This document shows positions 35,543-44,900 of a stretch of 47,317 nucleotides of DNA, one piece after another. Location of the stretch: the NCBI GenBank assembly GCA_016933195.1, contig JAFGBN010000034.1, positions 1 through 47,317 of the forward strand, given 5' to 3'. The notes beneath the pieces are model-generated. The model made no database searches. It worked only from the letters and a program-made list of their open reading frames with translations, and was not told where the DNA came from. The translations under genes were made by a program, and so were the position numbers. Numbering within the stretch: position 1 is the stretch's first letter; every line of letters begins with the position of its first letter. The DNA comes from Dehalococcoidia bacterium. GTDB taxonomy: Bacteria; Chloroflexota; Dehalococcoidia; GIF9; AB-539-J10.

Positions 35543-35967
35543 GCTAAGTCCTCCATTTTAACTTTGAAAGGTGAGGGGCCTAGTTTCTTAAGCTGTTCAA
35601 CAAATTCCTGAACTACTCTGGCAAATACCGTTCCCTCGGAAGTAGATATCATCTCACGCTTTAGCCTTTCGTCCTCCAAACCAAGCGTGTGAACCAGCCT
35701 CTTCAGCTTGGCAAACATGGCATCGCACTTTACTGGGCCATCTATGTAATGGCAGTCTGTATAGTGGCACCCAGAGACTATAATCCCATCAGCTCCCTCT
35801 TCAAAAGCTCTGAGGACATAATCAGGATTTATCATCCCACTGCACATCATTCTGACAATATAGACATTGGGAGGATATTGAACCCGGCTCGTCCCGGCTA
35901 AATCGGCTGCGGCATAAGTACACCAGTTGCAGGCAAAAGCGACGATCTTGGGCTCAAAATCAGCCAT
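35539..35967 (-). CDS. mvhD: MvhD/FlpD-type hydrogenase iron-sulfur subunit
   Basis: About 142 residues from the ATG at 35967 (TTGGAGG site). The family's cysteines appear as 'CNWCTYAAADLAG' near residue 12, 'RMMCSGM' near residue 40, and 'SGCHYTDCHY' near residue 66. These hold a [2Fe-2S] centre that, in methanogens, passes electrons from hydrogenase or formate dehydrogenase to HdrA. No hydrogenase genes are present, so the formate dehydrogenase at 41960 is a candidate donor; this is inference. It overlaps the 3' end of the upstream hdrA by 8 bp. Confidence 0.93.
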   Translation of the reverse strand: MADFEPKIVAFACNWCTYAAADLAGTSRVQYPPNVYIVRMMCSGMINPDYVLRAFEEGADGIIVSGCHYTDCHYIDGPVKCDAMFAKLKRLVHTLGLEDERLKREMISTSEGTVFARVVQEFVEQLKKLGPSPFKVKMEDLA

Positions 35968-38900
35968 GGTGTACCTCCAATAAGCCATCAACCAAACTCC
36001 CTATTTCCTGCATACTGAAATGTCTGATTGACATTGCTCCTGTAGGGCAAACAACAGCACATGCCCCGCATCCTTTGCACAGGGCTTCATTTATGCTGGA
36101 AACCACAGTCCCATTTTTGCTAATTATTGCGGGAGCGTGGAAAGTACAAATCTCCTCGCAGCGTCCACATCCATGACAAAAGCTCTCATCCACATGAGCT
36201 ATGGCTGCTTCAGTCGTGACCTTGCCTTTGCTTATCAATGACAAGGCCTTGGATGCTGCCGCAGAAGCCTGGGCCACAGTATCAGGGATGTCCTTGGGTC
36301 CAGCACAGCAGCCAGCAATGAAAACCCCGTCTGTGGGCGTATTTACCGGAGCAAGCTTGGGATGGGTTTCCAGGAAGAAGTTATCGGCTCTTTGACCTAT
36401 GGTAAAACAGCTAGCGACCTCGCCTGCATCAGACCGGGCTTGCAGAGCAGAACAGAGGATAACCATGTCTACCGGGACACGGACTACCTTCCCCAATAAG
36501 GTATCTTCAGCTATAACAGCTAATTTTTCTTTTTCTTCCTCGCTTATGGCTTGATCAGTTATTTTTGATACCTTGCCTCGGATGAAATTGACCCCCATTT
36601 CTGAAACATGCTTGTAGAATTCCTCATAACCCTCTCCAAAACACCTCATATCGATATAGAATTCGTATACCTCGGCTTTGGTAAACTCCTTTATCAGTTC
36701 TGCATATTTGAGTCCATACATGCAGCAGACTCTGGAGCAGTACTCATGATAGTTCTTGTCTCGGCTGCCGACACAATGTACTATGGCTACACTTTCTGGT
36801 TCTCTTCCGTCTTTTAGTTGAATTCGCCCTTGAGTTGGCCCGCCAGCGCAAGTTATCCTCTCAAATTCAAGTCCAGTTAGAACATTGTCGTACTTCTTGT
36901 ATCCATACTGACTTATGATACTGGGATCAAACTGATCGTAACCAGTAGCCAGAATGATTGAGCCTACCTCTAGCTCAACAAATTCATCCTTCATGTCATG
37001 GTTAATCGCCTCTTGCTCACAGGCCTTCACGCACTCCAAGCATTCCGAGCATACGCCACAGTTTAGACAGCGCTTGGCCTCCTCGATAGCTGTTTCTTCA
37101 TCGAAGCCTTGTTCCACCTCAGCAAAGGAGCCTTTCCTCTGATCAAGCTTAAGCAGCGGCATGCTGGCTCTTGGGCTTGGCTTGGCTCCTTCTTTCGATA
37201 CTTTTTCTACCCTTGTAGGCGCTATTTGTCTTCCTTCGGTTAGGCTAATACCTTTTAGATAGCGATCGATAGAAATAGCTGCCTCTTTGCCTGCGGCAAT
37301 GGCTGCAATTACGTCAGCGGGTCCGGAAACGGCATCGCCACCGGCAAAGACGCCATGGATATTTGTTTGCAAGCTAGTAGGGTTGACTTCAAGTGTTCCC
37401 CAATCAGTATAGTCCAGTTCTCTTGGCAGCATTGATTTATCCACAGCCTGACCAATAGCGATGATGAGATTGTCAACATTCATGGTGAATTCGGAGCCCT
37501 TGACAGGTATGGGACGGCGACGGCCGCTAGCGTCAGGTTCGCCTAACTCCATCCTGGTACATTCTATGGCCGACAATTGATCATCTTTAGACAAAACTCT
37601 AACCGGCGCCGCCAGGAAATGGATTTTAATTCCTTCTCGCTCTGCTTCCTCAACCTCGGTTGCGATGGCGGGCATTTCAGCTCTAGAGCGACGATAAACG
37701 ATAGTTACCTCTTTAGCCCCGAGGCGCAAAGCAGCTCTAGCGGCATCAATAGCGGCATTGCCGCCACCGATAACTACCACTCGATCCCCTAAGCTAATCT
37801 GCACGCCAGAATTTACCATTCTCAGGAAGTCGAGGGCATGAATTACTCCGCTTGTTTCTTCATTGGGCATCCCTGTCTTTTGGCTTGCCTGGGCACCGCT
37901 GCCGAGGAAAATTGCTGTGTATCCTTGGGTGAAGACCTCGCTGAGGTCTTTCACCGGCGTATTTGTCTTGATCTCCACCCCCAATTCCTGTATGTAGCTT
38001 ATATCGTTATCCACTATCTTCTTGGGCAATCTATATTCAGGGATGCCATACCTCAGCAGGCCACCTGCACAAGAGAGAGACTCGAACACGGTAACCGCAT
38101 AACCCTCCCTGATTAGATCGTAAGCGCAGGCAAGCCCCGCAGGACCAGAGCCGATAATAGCTACCTTTTCTTCCTTTGTCCTTTCAACTTGGGTTGCCTT
38201 TTGTCTCCCAACCTTTAGCTCGTAATCAACAATGAAGCGTTTTAAGCTTCGAATGGCAACAGGTTCGTCAAACCTCCCCCGTTCGCAGTCCAGTTCACAA
38301 GGATGGGTACAGACCCGCCCAAGAACCCCAGCAAAAGGCACGCTTCTTCTAACTACCTCCAGAGCCTCTTTAAACTTGCCTTGGGAAGTAAGAGCAATGT
38401 AGCCTTGAGCATTGACACCGGCAGGACAGGCAATTCGGCATGGCGAAGTGCCTCTCTTGTCAATGGCAAAAGCAGCAGGGACAGCTTGAGGGAGGGGAAG
38501 ATAAGCTGCCTTCCTCATATGTAGCCCCATCTCAAACTCGTCGGGTACCTCGACAGGACATGCTTTGGCGCATTCCCCACAAGAGTTACATTTATCAACA
38601 TCGACATACCTAGGCTTCTTCCTCACCTTGACTTCAAAATTGCCGATATAGCCTGAAACCTCTTCTACTTCACTAGAAGTCATTAACTCGATGTTAGGGT
38701 GATGACCAACGTCGGTCATCTTTGGTGTAAGGATGCATTCCGAACAGTCCAAAGTGGGGAAGGTTCTATCAAGTTGAATCATATGTCCGCCAATGGATGG
38801 GTCGCGTTCTACCATATAGACTTTCTTTCCTCCATCAGCGATATCTAGAGCAGCCTGGATGCCGGCAATACCCCCGCCTACAACCAGGACATCGGAATTG

Positions 38901-39328
38901 ACTGAAACCTCCTTAATCTCCAGGGGCTCCTGCCAGTAAACACGCCTTATAGCAGCGCGTACAAGGTCCTTGGCCTTCTCAGTAGCTCGTTCCTTATCTG
39001 TAGCATGGGGCCAGGAACAATGCTCCCTGATATTGGCGTGCTCATATAGATAAGGATTTAACCCTGCATCCTGACAAGCTTTGCGGAACGTAAGCTCATG
39101 CATCCTTGGTGAGCAGGAAGCAACCACAACTCGATTAAGTCCCAGTTCTTTAATATCACTTTTGATGAGATCCTGCCCTGGGTCAGAGCACATATACCTA
39201 TAGTCACGAGAAATCACCACATGAGGTAAAGTCCCAGCGTATTTGGCTACCTGTTCTACATCAACTGTGCCAGCGATATTTAGCCCGCAGTGGCAAATAT
39301 ATATTCCGAGTCTTCTTTCATCTTCCAT
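35960..39328 (-). CDS. hdrA: HdrA-GltD fusion protein (1122 aa), full length
   Basis: First gene of the operon. HdrA N-terminal domain (1-140; 'ICHCGLNIAG', 'VASCSPRMHE'). FAD motif 'VVGGGIAGIQAA' (149-160). [4Fe-4S] motif 'CNSCGECAKACP' (247-258). GltD module at about 296-690, with 'GRVCTHPCELDCERG' (337-351), FAD motif 'IIGSGPAGLACA' (391-402) and NAD(P)H motif 'VIGGGNAAID' (519-528). A GltD-type linker 'EEAKRCLNCG' follows (749-758). HdrA resumes with 'CSECLECVKAC' (760-770), 'CVGSR...YCSRVCC' (852-869), and ends in a double [4Fe-4S] ferredoxin (1051-1095). A CAGGAG site precedes the ATG. Likely the bifurcating flavin subunit with a built-in NAD(P)H entry site. Confidence 0.93.
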   Translation of the reverse strand: MEDERRLGIYICHCGLNIAGTVDVEQVAKYAGTLPHVVISRDYRYMCSDPGQDLIKSDIKELGLNRVVVASCSPRMHELTFRKACQDAGLNPYLYEHANIREHCSWPHATDKERATEKAKDLVRAAIRRVYWQEPLEIKEVSVNSDVLVVGGGIAGIQAALDIADGGKKVYMVERDPSIGGHMIQLDRTFPTLDCSECILTPKMTDVGHHPNIELMTSSEVEEVSGYIGNFEVKVRKKPRYVDVDKCNSCGECAKACPVEVPDEFEMGLHMRKAAYLPLPQAVPAAFAIDKRGTSPCRIACPAGVNAQGYIALTSQGKFKEALEVVRRSVPFAGVLGRVCTHPCELDCERGRFDEPVAIRSLKRFIVDYELKVGRQKATQVERTKEEKVAIIGSGPAGLACAYDLIREGYAVTVFESLSCAGGLLRYGIPEYRLPKKIVDNDISYIQELGVEIKTNTPVKDLSEVFTQGYTAIFLGSGAQASQKTGMPNEETSGVIHALDFLRMVNSGVQISLGDRVVVIGGGNAAIDAARAALRLGAKEVTIVYRRSRAEMPAIATEVEEAEREGIKIHFLAAPVRVLSKDDQLSAIECTRMELGEPDASGRRRPIPVKGSEFTMNVDNLIIAIGQAVDKSMLPRELDYTDWGTLEVNPTSLQTNIHGVFAGGDAVSGPADVIAAIAAGKEAAISIDRYLKGISLTEGRQIAPTRVEKVSKEGAKPSPRASMPLLKLDQRKGSFAEVEQGFDEETAIEEAKRCLNCGVCSECLECVKACEQEAINHDMKDEFVELEVGSIILATGYDQFDPSIISQYGYKKYDNVLTGLEFERITCAGGPTQGRIQLKDGREPESVAIVHCVGSRDKNYHEYCSRVCCMYGLKYAELIKEFTKAEVYEFYIDMRCFGEGYEEFYKHVSEMGVNFIRGKVSKITDQAISEEEKEKLAVIAEDTLLGKVVRVPVDMVILCSALQARSDAGEVASCFTIGQRADNFFLETHPKLAPVNTPTDGVFIAGCCAGPKDIPDTVAQASAAASKALSLISKGKVTTEAAIAHVDESFCHGCGRCEEICTFHAPAIISKNGTVVSSINEALCKGCGACAVVCPTGAMSIRHFSMQEIGSLVDGLLEVHHG

Positions 39329-39353
39329 TCAAAAACTCCTGTTATTTGCTACG

Positions 39354-39920
39354 TCAGTAACCGATTCCCTCATGCGGGATTATACCTTCGGTGGAGGGAT
39401 GCTTAATCATGAGCATTTCTGTGACCAAGCTAGCTTCTCTCTGAACCTCTCTTAGTGCGTTTTGCCCAGTGAGAACCAGGTCTAACTAGGGTGGCTTTAC
39501 TCTCATTAAGTACAGCACATGTTCAACATTCAGCGCTCCCATGTCGATGGTTTTAAAAATATCGTCTGAGGTAACTAGGTCGTGATTTCCTCTCCATAAC
39601 ACCCGTTCGGCATGGGCAAAAGCTTTCTGAACATCCAAATAAAGCCCACCACCTGATTGCTTGGTGCTGTTTCTCTGGCTTAACTGCACTATCTCAAAGA
39701 GCTGATGATTAGAAATAAAGAGGTGTTCCCCGTGTTGGAAATCATGTCTGCTAAACCGGATCATAATCGCCTTCAAGCCATGTCCCGCGGCACAGAGTGC
39801 CTGTCCTAGGGCAACTGTTGTCTTTTCCTTCCCAGGCCCGGTGTATACCTGAACCAGACCCTTTCGAGGCCCGTTCCTCTCGCTAGCCGCCTTCTGAGGG
39901 CTCTCTATATGTTGACTCAC
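39354..39920 (-). pseudogene. cobO: Cob(I)alamin adenosyltransferase (CobA/CobO/BtuR), interrupted by in-frame TAG
   Basis: A GTG at 39918-39920 starts 144 codons of a CobA-type protein: 'GLVQVYTGPGKEKTTVALG' near residue 21 is a variant Walker A (usual GKGKTT is GKEKTT), and 'ALNVEHVLYLM' is near residue 128. A TAG at 39486-39488 stops the frame at 'RVKPP'. The same frame continues with recognisable C-terminal sequence ('LDLVLTGQNAL', 'ASLVTEML') to TGA at 39354. Together they give about 188 codons, the normal family length. The 'DE' metal motif also looks altered ('SDDIF'). It is probably a decayed adenosyltransferase. It is divergent from the response regulator. Confidence 0.75.
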
Positions 39921-39956
39921 CTACTTTACCTGAACCATCTCTTTTAGTTTCTTCCC

Positions 39957-40016
39957 TTTTCAGGCTGGGGCTAGCATTTTCAGGCTGAGTCTAACATTTT
40001 CAGGCTGGGTCTGGCA
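39957..40016. repeat. Three tandem 20-bp repeats
   Basis: Three head-to-tail 20-bp units (39957-39976, 39977-39996, 39997-40016) of consensus TTTTCAGGCTGGGTCTAGCA, each with one to three differences. They lie in the divergent gap between cobO and the response regulator. The 20-bp period is close to two turns of DNA. The last unit runs into the 262-bp repeat. Confidence 0.85.
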
Positions 40017-40271
40017 ATTGTCTAATTGCCTGCCATCGTTCATAGGTTGTGAATTGCGATAGTACCTTGGTCGTGCCCGAGAAGGCCAATTGCCTGCCCT
40101 AAAGGGCAGGCATGCTTTATAATTGCTTAAGCAATTTGGGGAATTGAGCGCAAGAGATAAATTAACGGTCTTGATTGCCGACGACCATCCCTTGTTACGT
40201 GAAGCTCTGCATCAAGCACTAGATGGCGAAGATGACACAGAAGTTATAGCTGAGGCCAGTGATGGTGAGGA
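40009..40271 (+). repeat. 262-bp direct repeat, right copy
   Basis: Counterpart of 29654-29915 in the same orientation. It contains a perfect hairpin GCCTGCCC-TAAA-GGGCAGGC (40092-40111), a perfect 16-bp palindrome (40121-40136), and the first ~43 codons of the response regulator. Confidence 0.8.
40092..40136 (+). promoter_or_regulatory. Hairpin plus 16-bp palindrome before the response regulator
   Basis: An 8-bp stem GCCTGCCC/GGGCAGGC with a TAAA loop (40092-40111) is followed 9 bp later by the perfect palindrome AATTGCTTAAGCAATT (40121-40136). There is no T-run, so a protein-binding site or an mRNA structure is more likely than a terminator. The left repeat copy keeps only imperfect versions of both. 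Confidence 0.5.
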
Positions 40272-40826
40272 AGCAGTAAGGCTTGTCTCAGAGCTAAAAC
40301 CTGATGTGGGGGTGAGGGATATCGTCATACCCAAACTCAGTGGAATTGAAGCTACTAGAAAGATCAAAGAGGTTGCTCCCGACATGGCCATTTTGATCCT
40401 CGCTGCTTATGATGATGAGGAGTACGTATTGGGGTTGCTTGATGCCGGAGCTGCAGGCTATCTCTTAAAAAGCGCCGGAGGGCATGACTTGGTTGAGGCT
40501 ATTCGAGCTATTCGATCAGGAGGGTCTATGCTTCACCCCTGCATCATTGCCAAGTTCCTAAAGCGAGCTATAACAGCACTGGTGGAGGAACACAAACACC
40601 CAGAACTACTGAGTGGGCGAGAATCGGAGATACTTAATCTAGTCGCCCTGGAGATGAACAACAAAGACATAGCGAAAAAGAGTTTCTCGGCCAGCACACT
40701 ATTGAAGCTCACCTGACTAGTACCTTCAACAAAGTGAATGTTGCCTCACGCAGTGAGGCCATAGTCAGAGGATTAAAATGGGGATTAGTTACCTTAGAAG
40801 GTGTCACAGGCAAACTCCAAGATTAA
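40144..40826 (+). pseudogene. NarL/FixJ-family response regulator, frameshifted in the HTH domain
   Basis: The receiver domain begins 'VLIADDHPLLREAL' and keeps the phosphoacceptor Asp ('VRDIVIPKLSG') and the switch Lys ('YLLKSAG'). The LuxR-type HTH starts 'LSGRESEILNLVALEMNN', but the frame is lost at the A-run 40675-40680. The -1 frame then continues correctly ('EFLGQHTIEAHLTSTFNKVN', then 'VASRSEAIVRGLKWG') to TAA at 40824-40826. The start is uncertain: TTG at 40144 or 40123. With the broken kinase downstream, this is probably a decayed two-component system; a sequencing error in the A-run is an alternative. Confidence 0.75.
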
Positions 40827-41905
40827 GGAGCCCGAATCTCTGGATTATAATTATCCTCTTCGTCGCCTTAACTTTATCTCGGTATATGGAATTCCTATCT
40901 GGAATACCTGTCCTGGGCGACATCTCACTGCCTGGAACCCTCGGCCTTGCACGACACAGTTTGGAGCGGCTTCTTTGTTTGCTGTTAGTGTTATATTTTG
41001 GCTGGGCTTTGGGGGTAATTGATATAGGGGCACTATAGCTAACAAGCGGTTTAGCAATGCTACTTCGCTCTTTCCTTAGTTCCCCCTATCTAAAAGATGC
41101 GGTGCTAGAAAGTTCCGCCAGCCTCATCATCAGCATTTTGGCCATCGTGCTCATGGAAATATGACGTCGCCGCGGCCAGCGTGAGGAAAGGCTGAGAGAG
41201 ACAATGAATGATTTGCGACTGTCGCAACAAAACTATGAAGAGTTATTCACCAACACCAGCGATGCTATTTGGGTTCAGGATATGGAGAGCAACATTACTT
41301 TGGCTAATGAAGTCTGTGAAAACTCACCGGCTATTCTGTTCCAGAATTGATTTGCAAAAATGTCTCCCAGTTTCTTGCCACAGAGGCACTAGTTTTGGCT
41401 AGGCAAGTAAAACATAGACTACTCCAAGGCGAAGCCATGGAACAGCGCTATGCTCAAGCTTTGAGGCCCCGCATTCTGGATGACTTGGGTTCGGTGCCAG
41501 CCCTGGAAGGGATGGCTAGCTCAGGAAATAACCAAATTTAGCGGAATCAAGGTTCAGGTTAAAACAGATACCGTTCCACCATTACCCCCAGAAACATAGC
41601 TGGTTCTGTTTCGTATCGCTCAAGAAGCCTTAAATAATATTTACAGACATTCTGAGACATCTCAAGCCAACATTACGTTGGAGCATCAGGAAGATGAGAG
41701 CAGAATAACCATTAGTGAGAATGGCGAGGGCTTTGAGGTTCCTAGGCAGCTAAACGACTTCACCAGTCAAGGTAAACTAGGACTTGCTGGGATGGCAAAA
41801 TGAGCTCAACTGGTAGGCGAGGAAGTTGAAGTTACTTCTCAAATAGGAAAAGGAACTAAAATAGTAGTTAAAGCGCCGACAAAGCTTTTTAACGGGAGCA
41901 AATAG
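40778..41905 (+). pseudogene. Sensor histidine kinase (NarX-like) pseudogene
   Basis: Pieces in several frames add up to a membrane sensor kinase. An N-terminal hydrophobic part ('LWIIIILFVALTLSRYMEFL', 'HSLERLLCLLLVLYFGWALG') is followed by a linker and a PAS-like segment ('NYEELFTNTSDAIWVQDMES'). The C-terminal part is an ATPase domain ('LVLFRIAQEALNNIYRHSE' N box, then 'ISENGEGFEV' and 'GKGTKIVVKAP'). At least two frameshifts and three in-frame stops (TGA near 41163, TAG near 41598, TGA near 41803) break it. Two of the stops fit CGA-to-TGA changes. It follows the frameshifted response regulator and ends at TAG 41903-41905. Confidence 0.8.
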
Positions 41906-41959
41906 TTAGAGCAGTCCAAGGAGCTTGCTTTGCCCGCGATGACGTTTCTTACAAAGTGC

Positions 41960-44900
41960 TCATAGTTTCTCCACTCTAACTGCTGAGACTTTAAACTCAG
42001 GAATTTTGGATACGGGGTCTAGCTTGGGATTAGTGAGAACGTTGGCAGGGCTTTCAGCGAAATGGAAGGTCATAAACACAACTCCAGGGGGTAATGCCTC
42101 AGTTACTTTCGCTTTAGCGATGACTTCACCACGCCGTGAACTGACTTTGACCTTATCGCCGTGAGCTATGCCGAGGTGCAAGGCATCCTTGGGGCTAATT
42201 TCCACGGTACCTTCAGGCTCTATGATATTAAGCCCAGTCACCTTACGGGTCATTGTGCCAGTATGAAAGTGATACAAACTGCGCCCTGTTGTGAAGATTA
42301 AAGGATACTCTTCGTCTGGCAGCTCCCCCGGGGGGATATATTTTAGCGGGATAAATCTGCCTTTTCCCCTAGTAAAAATATTTGTGTGTAGTATTGGTGT
42401 ACCCGGGTGGTCATCGGTAGGACAAGGCCATTGAAGTCCACCGTTTTCCAACCTCTGGTAACTTATGCCACCGTAGCTGGGAGTGACATAGCGAATTTCC
42501 TCCATTATGTCAAAGGGGTGGCTATAATCAAAGCCTTTGGCTCCTAAGCTTTTGGCTACTTGGCAAATAATCCACCAATCAGGACGGGAATCGCCAATCG
42601 GCTCGATAGCCTTTGTTACTCGCTGTACTCGCCGCTCGGTGTTGGTGAAGGTGCCATCCTTTTCAGCAAAGCTCGCCGCTGGCAGGACAACATGGGCAAA
42701 CTTTGCTGTTTCGGAAAGGAAAATATCCTGAACCACAAGAAAGTCAAGTCGAGCTAGCGCCTCTCGGACATGTTGGGCATCCGGGTCGCTTAAGGCCGGG
42801 TTCTCACCCACGAGGTATAGTGCCTTTATCTCTTTCTGGTAGGCGGCTTCAAGCATTCCAACCAAGGTTAGCCCTGGGGATGAAGGCAAGGAGCACCCCC
42901 AGGCAGTTTCGAATTTCTCTCTAATAGCTGGAGCAGTTACTGCCTGATAGCCTGGATAGACGTTAGGGAGGGCACCCATATCACAGGCACCTTGCACATT
43001 GTTCTGCCCCCTGAGTGGATTGACCCCAGTTGAGGGCTTACCTATATTTCCAGTGAGCATTGCCAGGTTGGCAGTAGCCATTACATTGTCAGTGCCGTGG
43101 GAATGCTGCGTAATACCCATAGCATAGAGGATTGTAGCGGGATGGTTGGTGGCAAAGATACGAGCAGCTTCTGCTATCTTGCTCTGGGGAACTTTGGTTA
43201 CTTGCTCAACAAAATCAAGATCAAAGTCTTTTAACGACTCCCTGAAAGCATCGAAATTCTCACATCTATCTTTGGTAAAGGCTGAGTCAAATAGTCCCTC
43301 ATCCACTATAACCCGCATCATTCCCATCAACAAGGCTACGTCTGTGCCAGGGTTATGTTGCAGCCAGAGGCTAGCAAAGTGGCAGAGGTCGATCTCGCGG
43401 GGGTTAGCTACGATGAGCTTTGCCCCATTATCCACTGCTCTTTTCACCTCAAGCCCGATCACAGGGTGGGTCTCGGTAGTGTTAGTGCCAATAGCTAAAA
43501 TGCAAGCGGCGTCGCCAATTTCGCTGATGGAATTAGTCATAGCTCCACTCCCGAAGCTCTGCACCAGGCCGGCTACAGTAGGGGCATGGCATAGTCGGGC
43601 GCAATGATCAACGTTGTTAGTACCCAGCACCGCTCGAGCAAATTTTTGCATGACATAGTTCTCTTCATTAGTGCACTTGGCTGAGGTGATCATCCCCAAT
43701 TCAGCCGATGTATAGCTTCTCAATTTCCTGGCCACTAGCTCTAGTGTCTCATCCCACGACGCCTCTTTCAGCTCCCCATCCCTTCTTATCAGGGGGACAG
43801 TTAAACGTTCGGGGTGATGGACAAATTCGGCAATGCCGAAACGACCTTTGACACATGCTTGCCCCTGGTTAACCACGCCATCAGGATCAGGAATGGAAGC
43901 GATTATCCTTTCATTTTTGACCTCAAGGTTCAACTGACAGCCAACACCACAATAGGGGCAAATCGTGGCAACTACACGGTCAGGCTTTGCAATCCCACGG
44001 GTAGCTACATCAGTGATGGCACCGGTTGGGCAGGAATCAAGGCAGGCACCGCAAAAATTGCAGCCACCCTCTTGAAGACTTCGCCCTTCTAAAGGGGCAA
44101 TGACATGACACTGGAGGCAGCGCTGAGCTTCAGCAACTGCTGTTTCCCAACTCATTCCCTGCTCTACCTCGGAAAGCCCTTCAATACGCGTATGCGGTGG
44201 AAGGTAGGAAATGCTGGCTAGTCTTTCGCCTGTAGGTACGTCTTCTAACCAAGTCATAGCCTCCTCAGCAGGAACAAGATGCTCTGTGATATCTCCTCTG
44301 CCGCCGAGATAACAATCAATAGACTGAGCTGCCTTTCTTCCCGCTGCGATAGCGTTGACGACCAAAGCTGGCCCGCTGACACAGTCGCCTCCGGCAAAGA
44401 CACCCTCCCGACTTGTGCTTAGATCTTCGTTAGCTTTCAATACATTTCCCCGTCCCACTTCAAGCTGAAAGTCTCCCGGAACTTCCGGGCGTTCGCCAAT
44501 GGCAGCAATCAACGTATCAAGCTCGGTGACAAACTCACTTCCCTTGACAGGAACAGGACGACGTCTGCCACTGGCATCAGGCTCCCCTAACTCCATGCTG
44601 ACTAACTCCAACTTTAAGATAGATCTTTCCTCGAAAATCTTTGAAGGAGCGACGAGAAAGATGATTTCAACTCCTTCTTCTAACGCTTGTTGCACTTCTT
44701 CTGGCTGAGCCGGCATTTCGTTCTGCGTTCTGCGGTAAAAAATAATTACTCTTCTGGCACCAAGCCGTAAAGCAGCACGCGCGGAGTCTATAGCAACATT
44801 CCCGCCTCCAATTACCCCCACCCTGTTTCCCAGTTCTAACTTTTCTCTCAAGTTGAATCGGCGGAGGAATTCCACACAGCCGATTACCCCAGGCAAATCT

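Noticed and set aside
39486-39488. TAG in cobO read as pyrrolysine
   Set aside because: Pyrrolysine is known mainly in methylamine methyltransferases. No pyl genes are visible in the window, and other motifs of this gene are also damaged.
40675-40680. Programmed -1 frameshift (AAAAAG) in the response regulator
   Set aside because: The slippery heptamer is imperfect (GAAAAAG), no downstream pseudoknot was seen, and the adjacent kinase is clearly degraded, so decay or sequence error is simpler.
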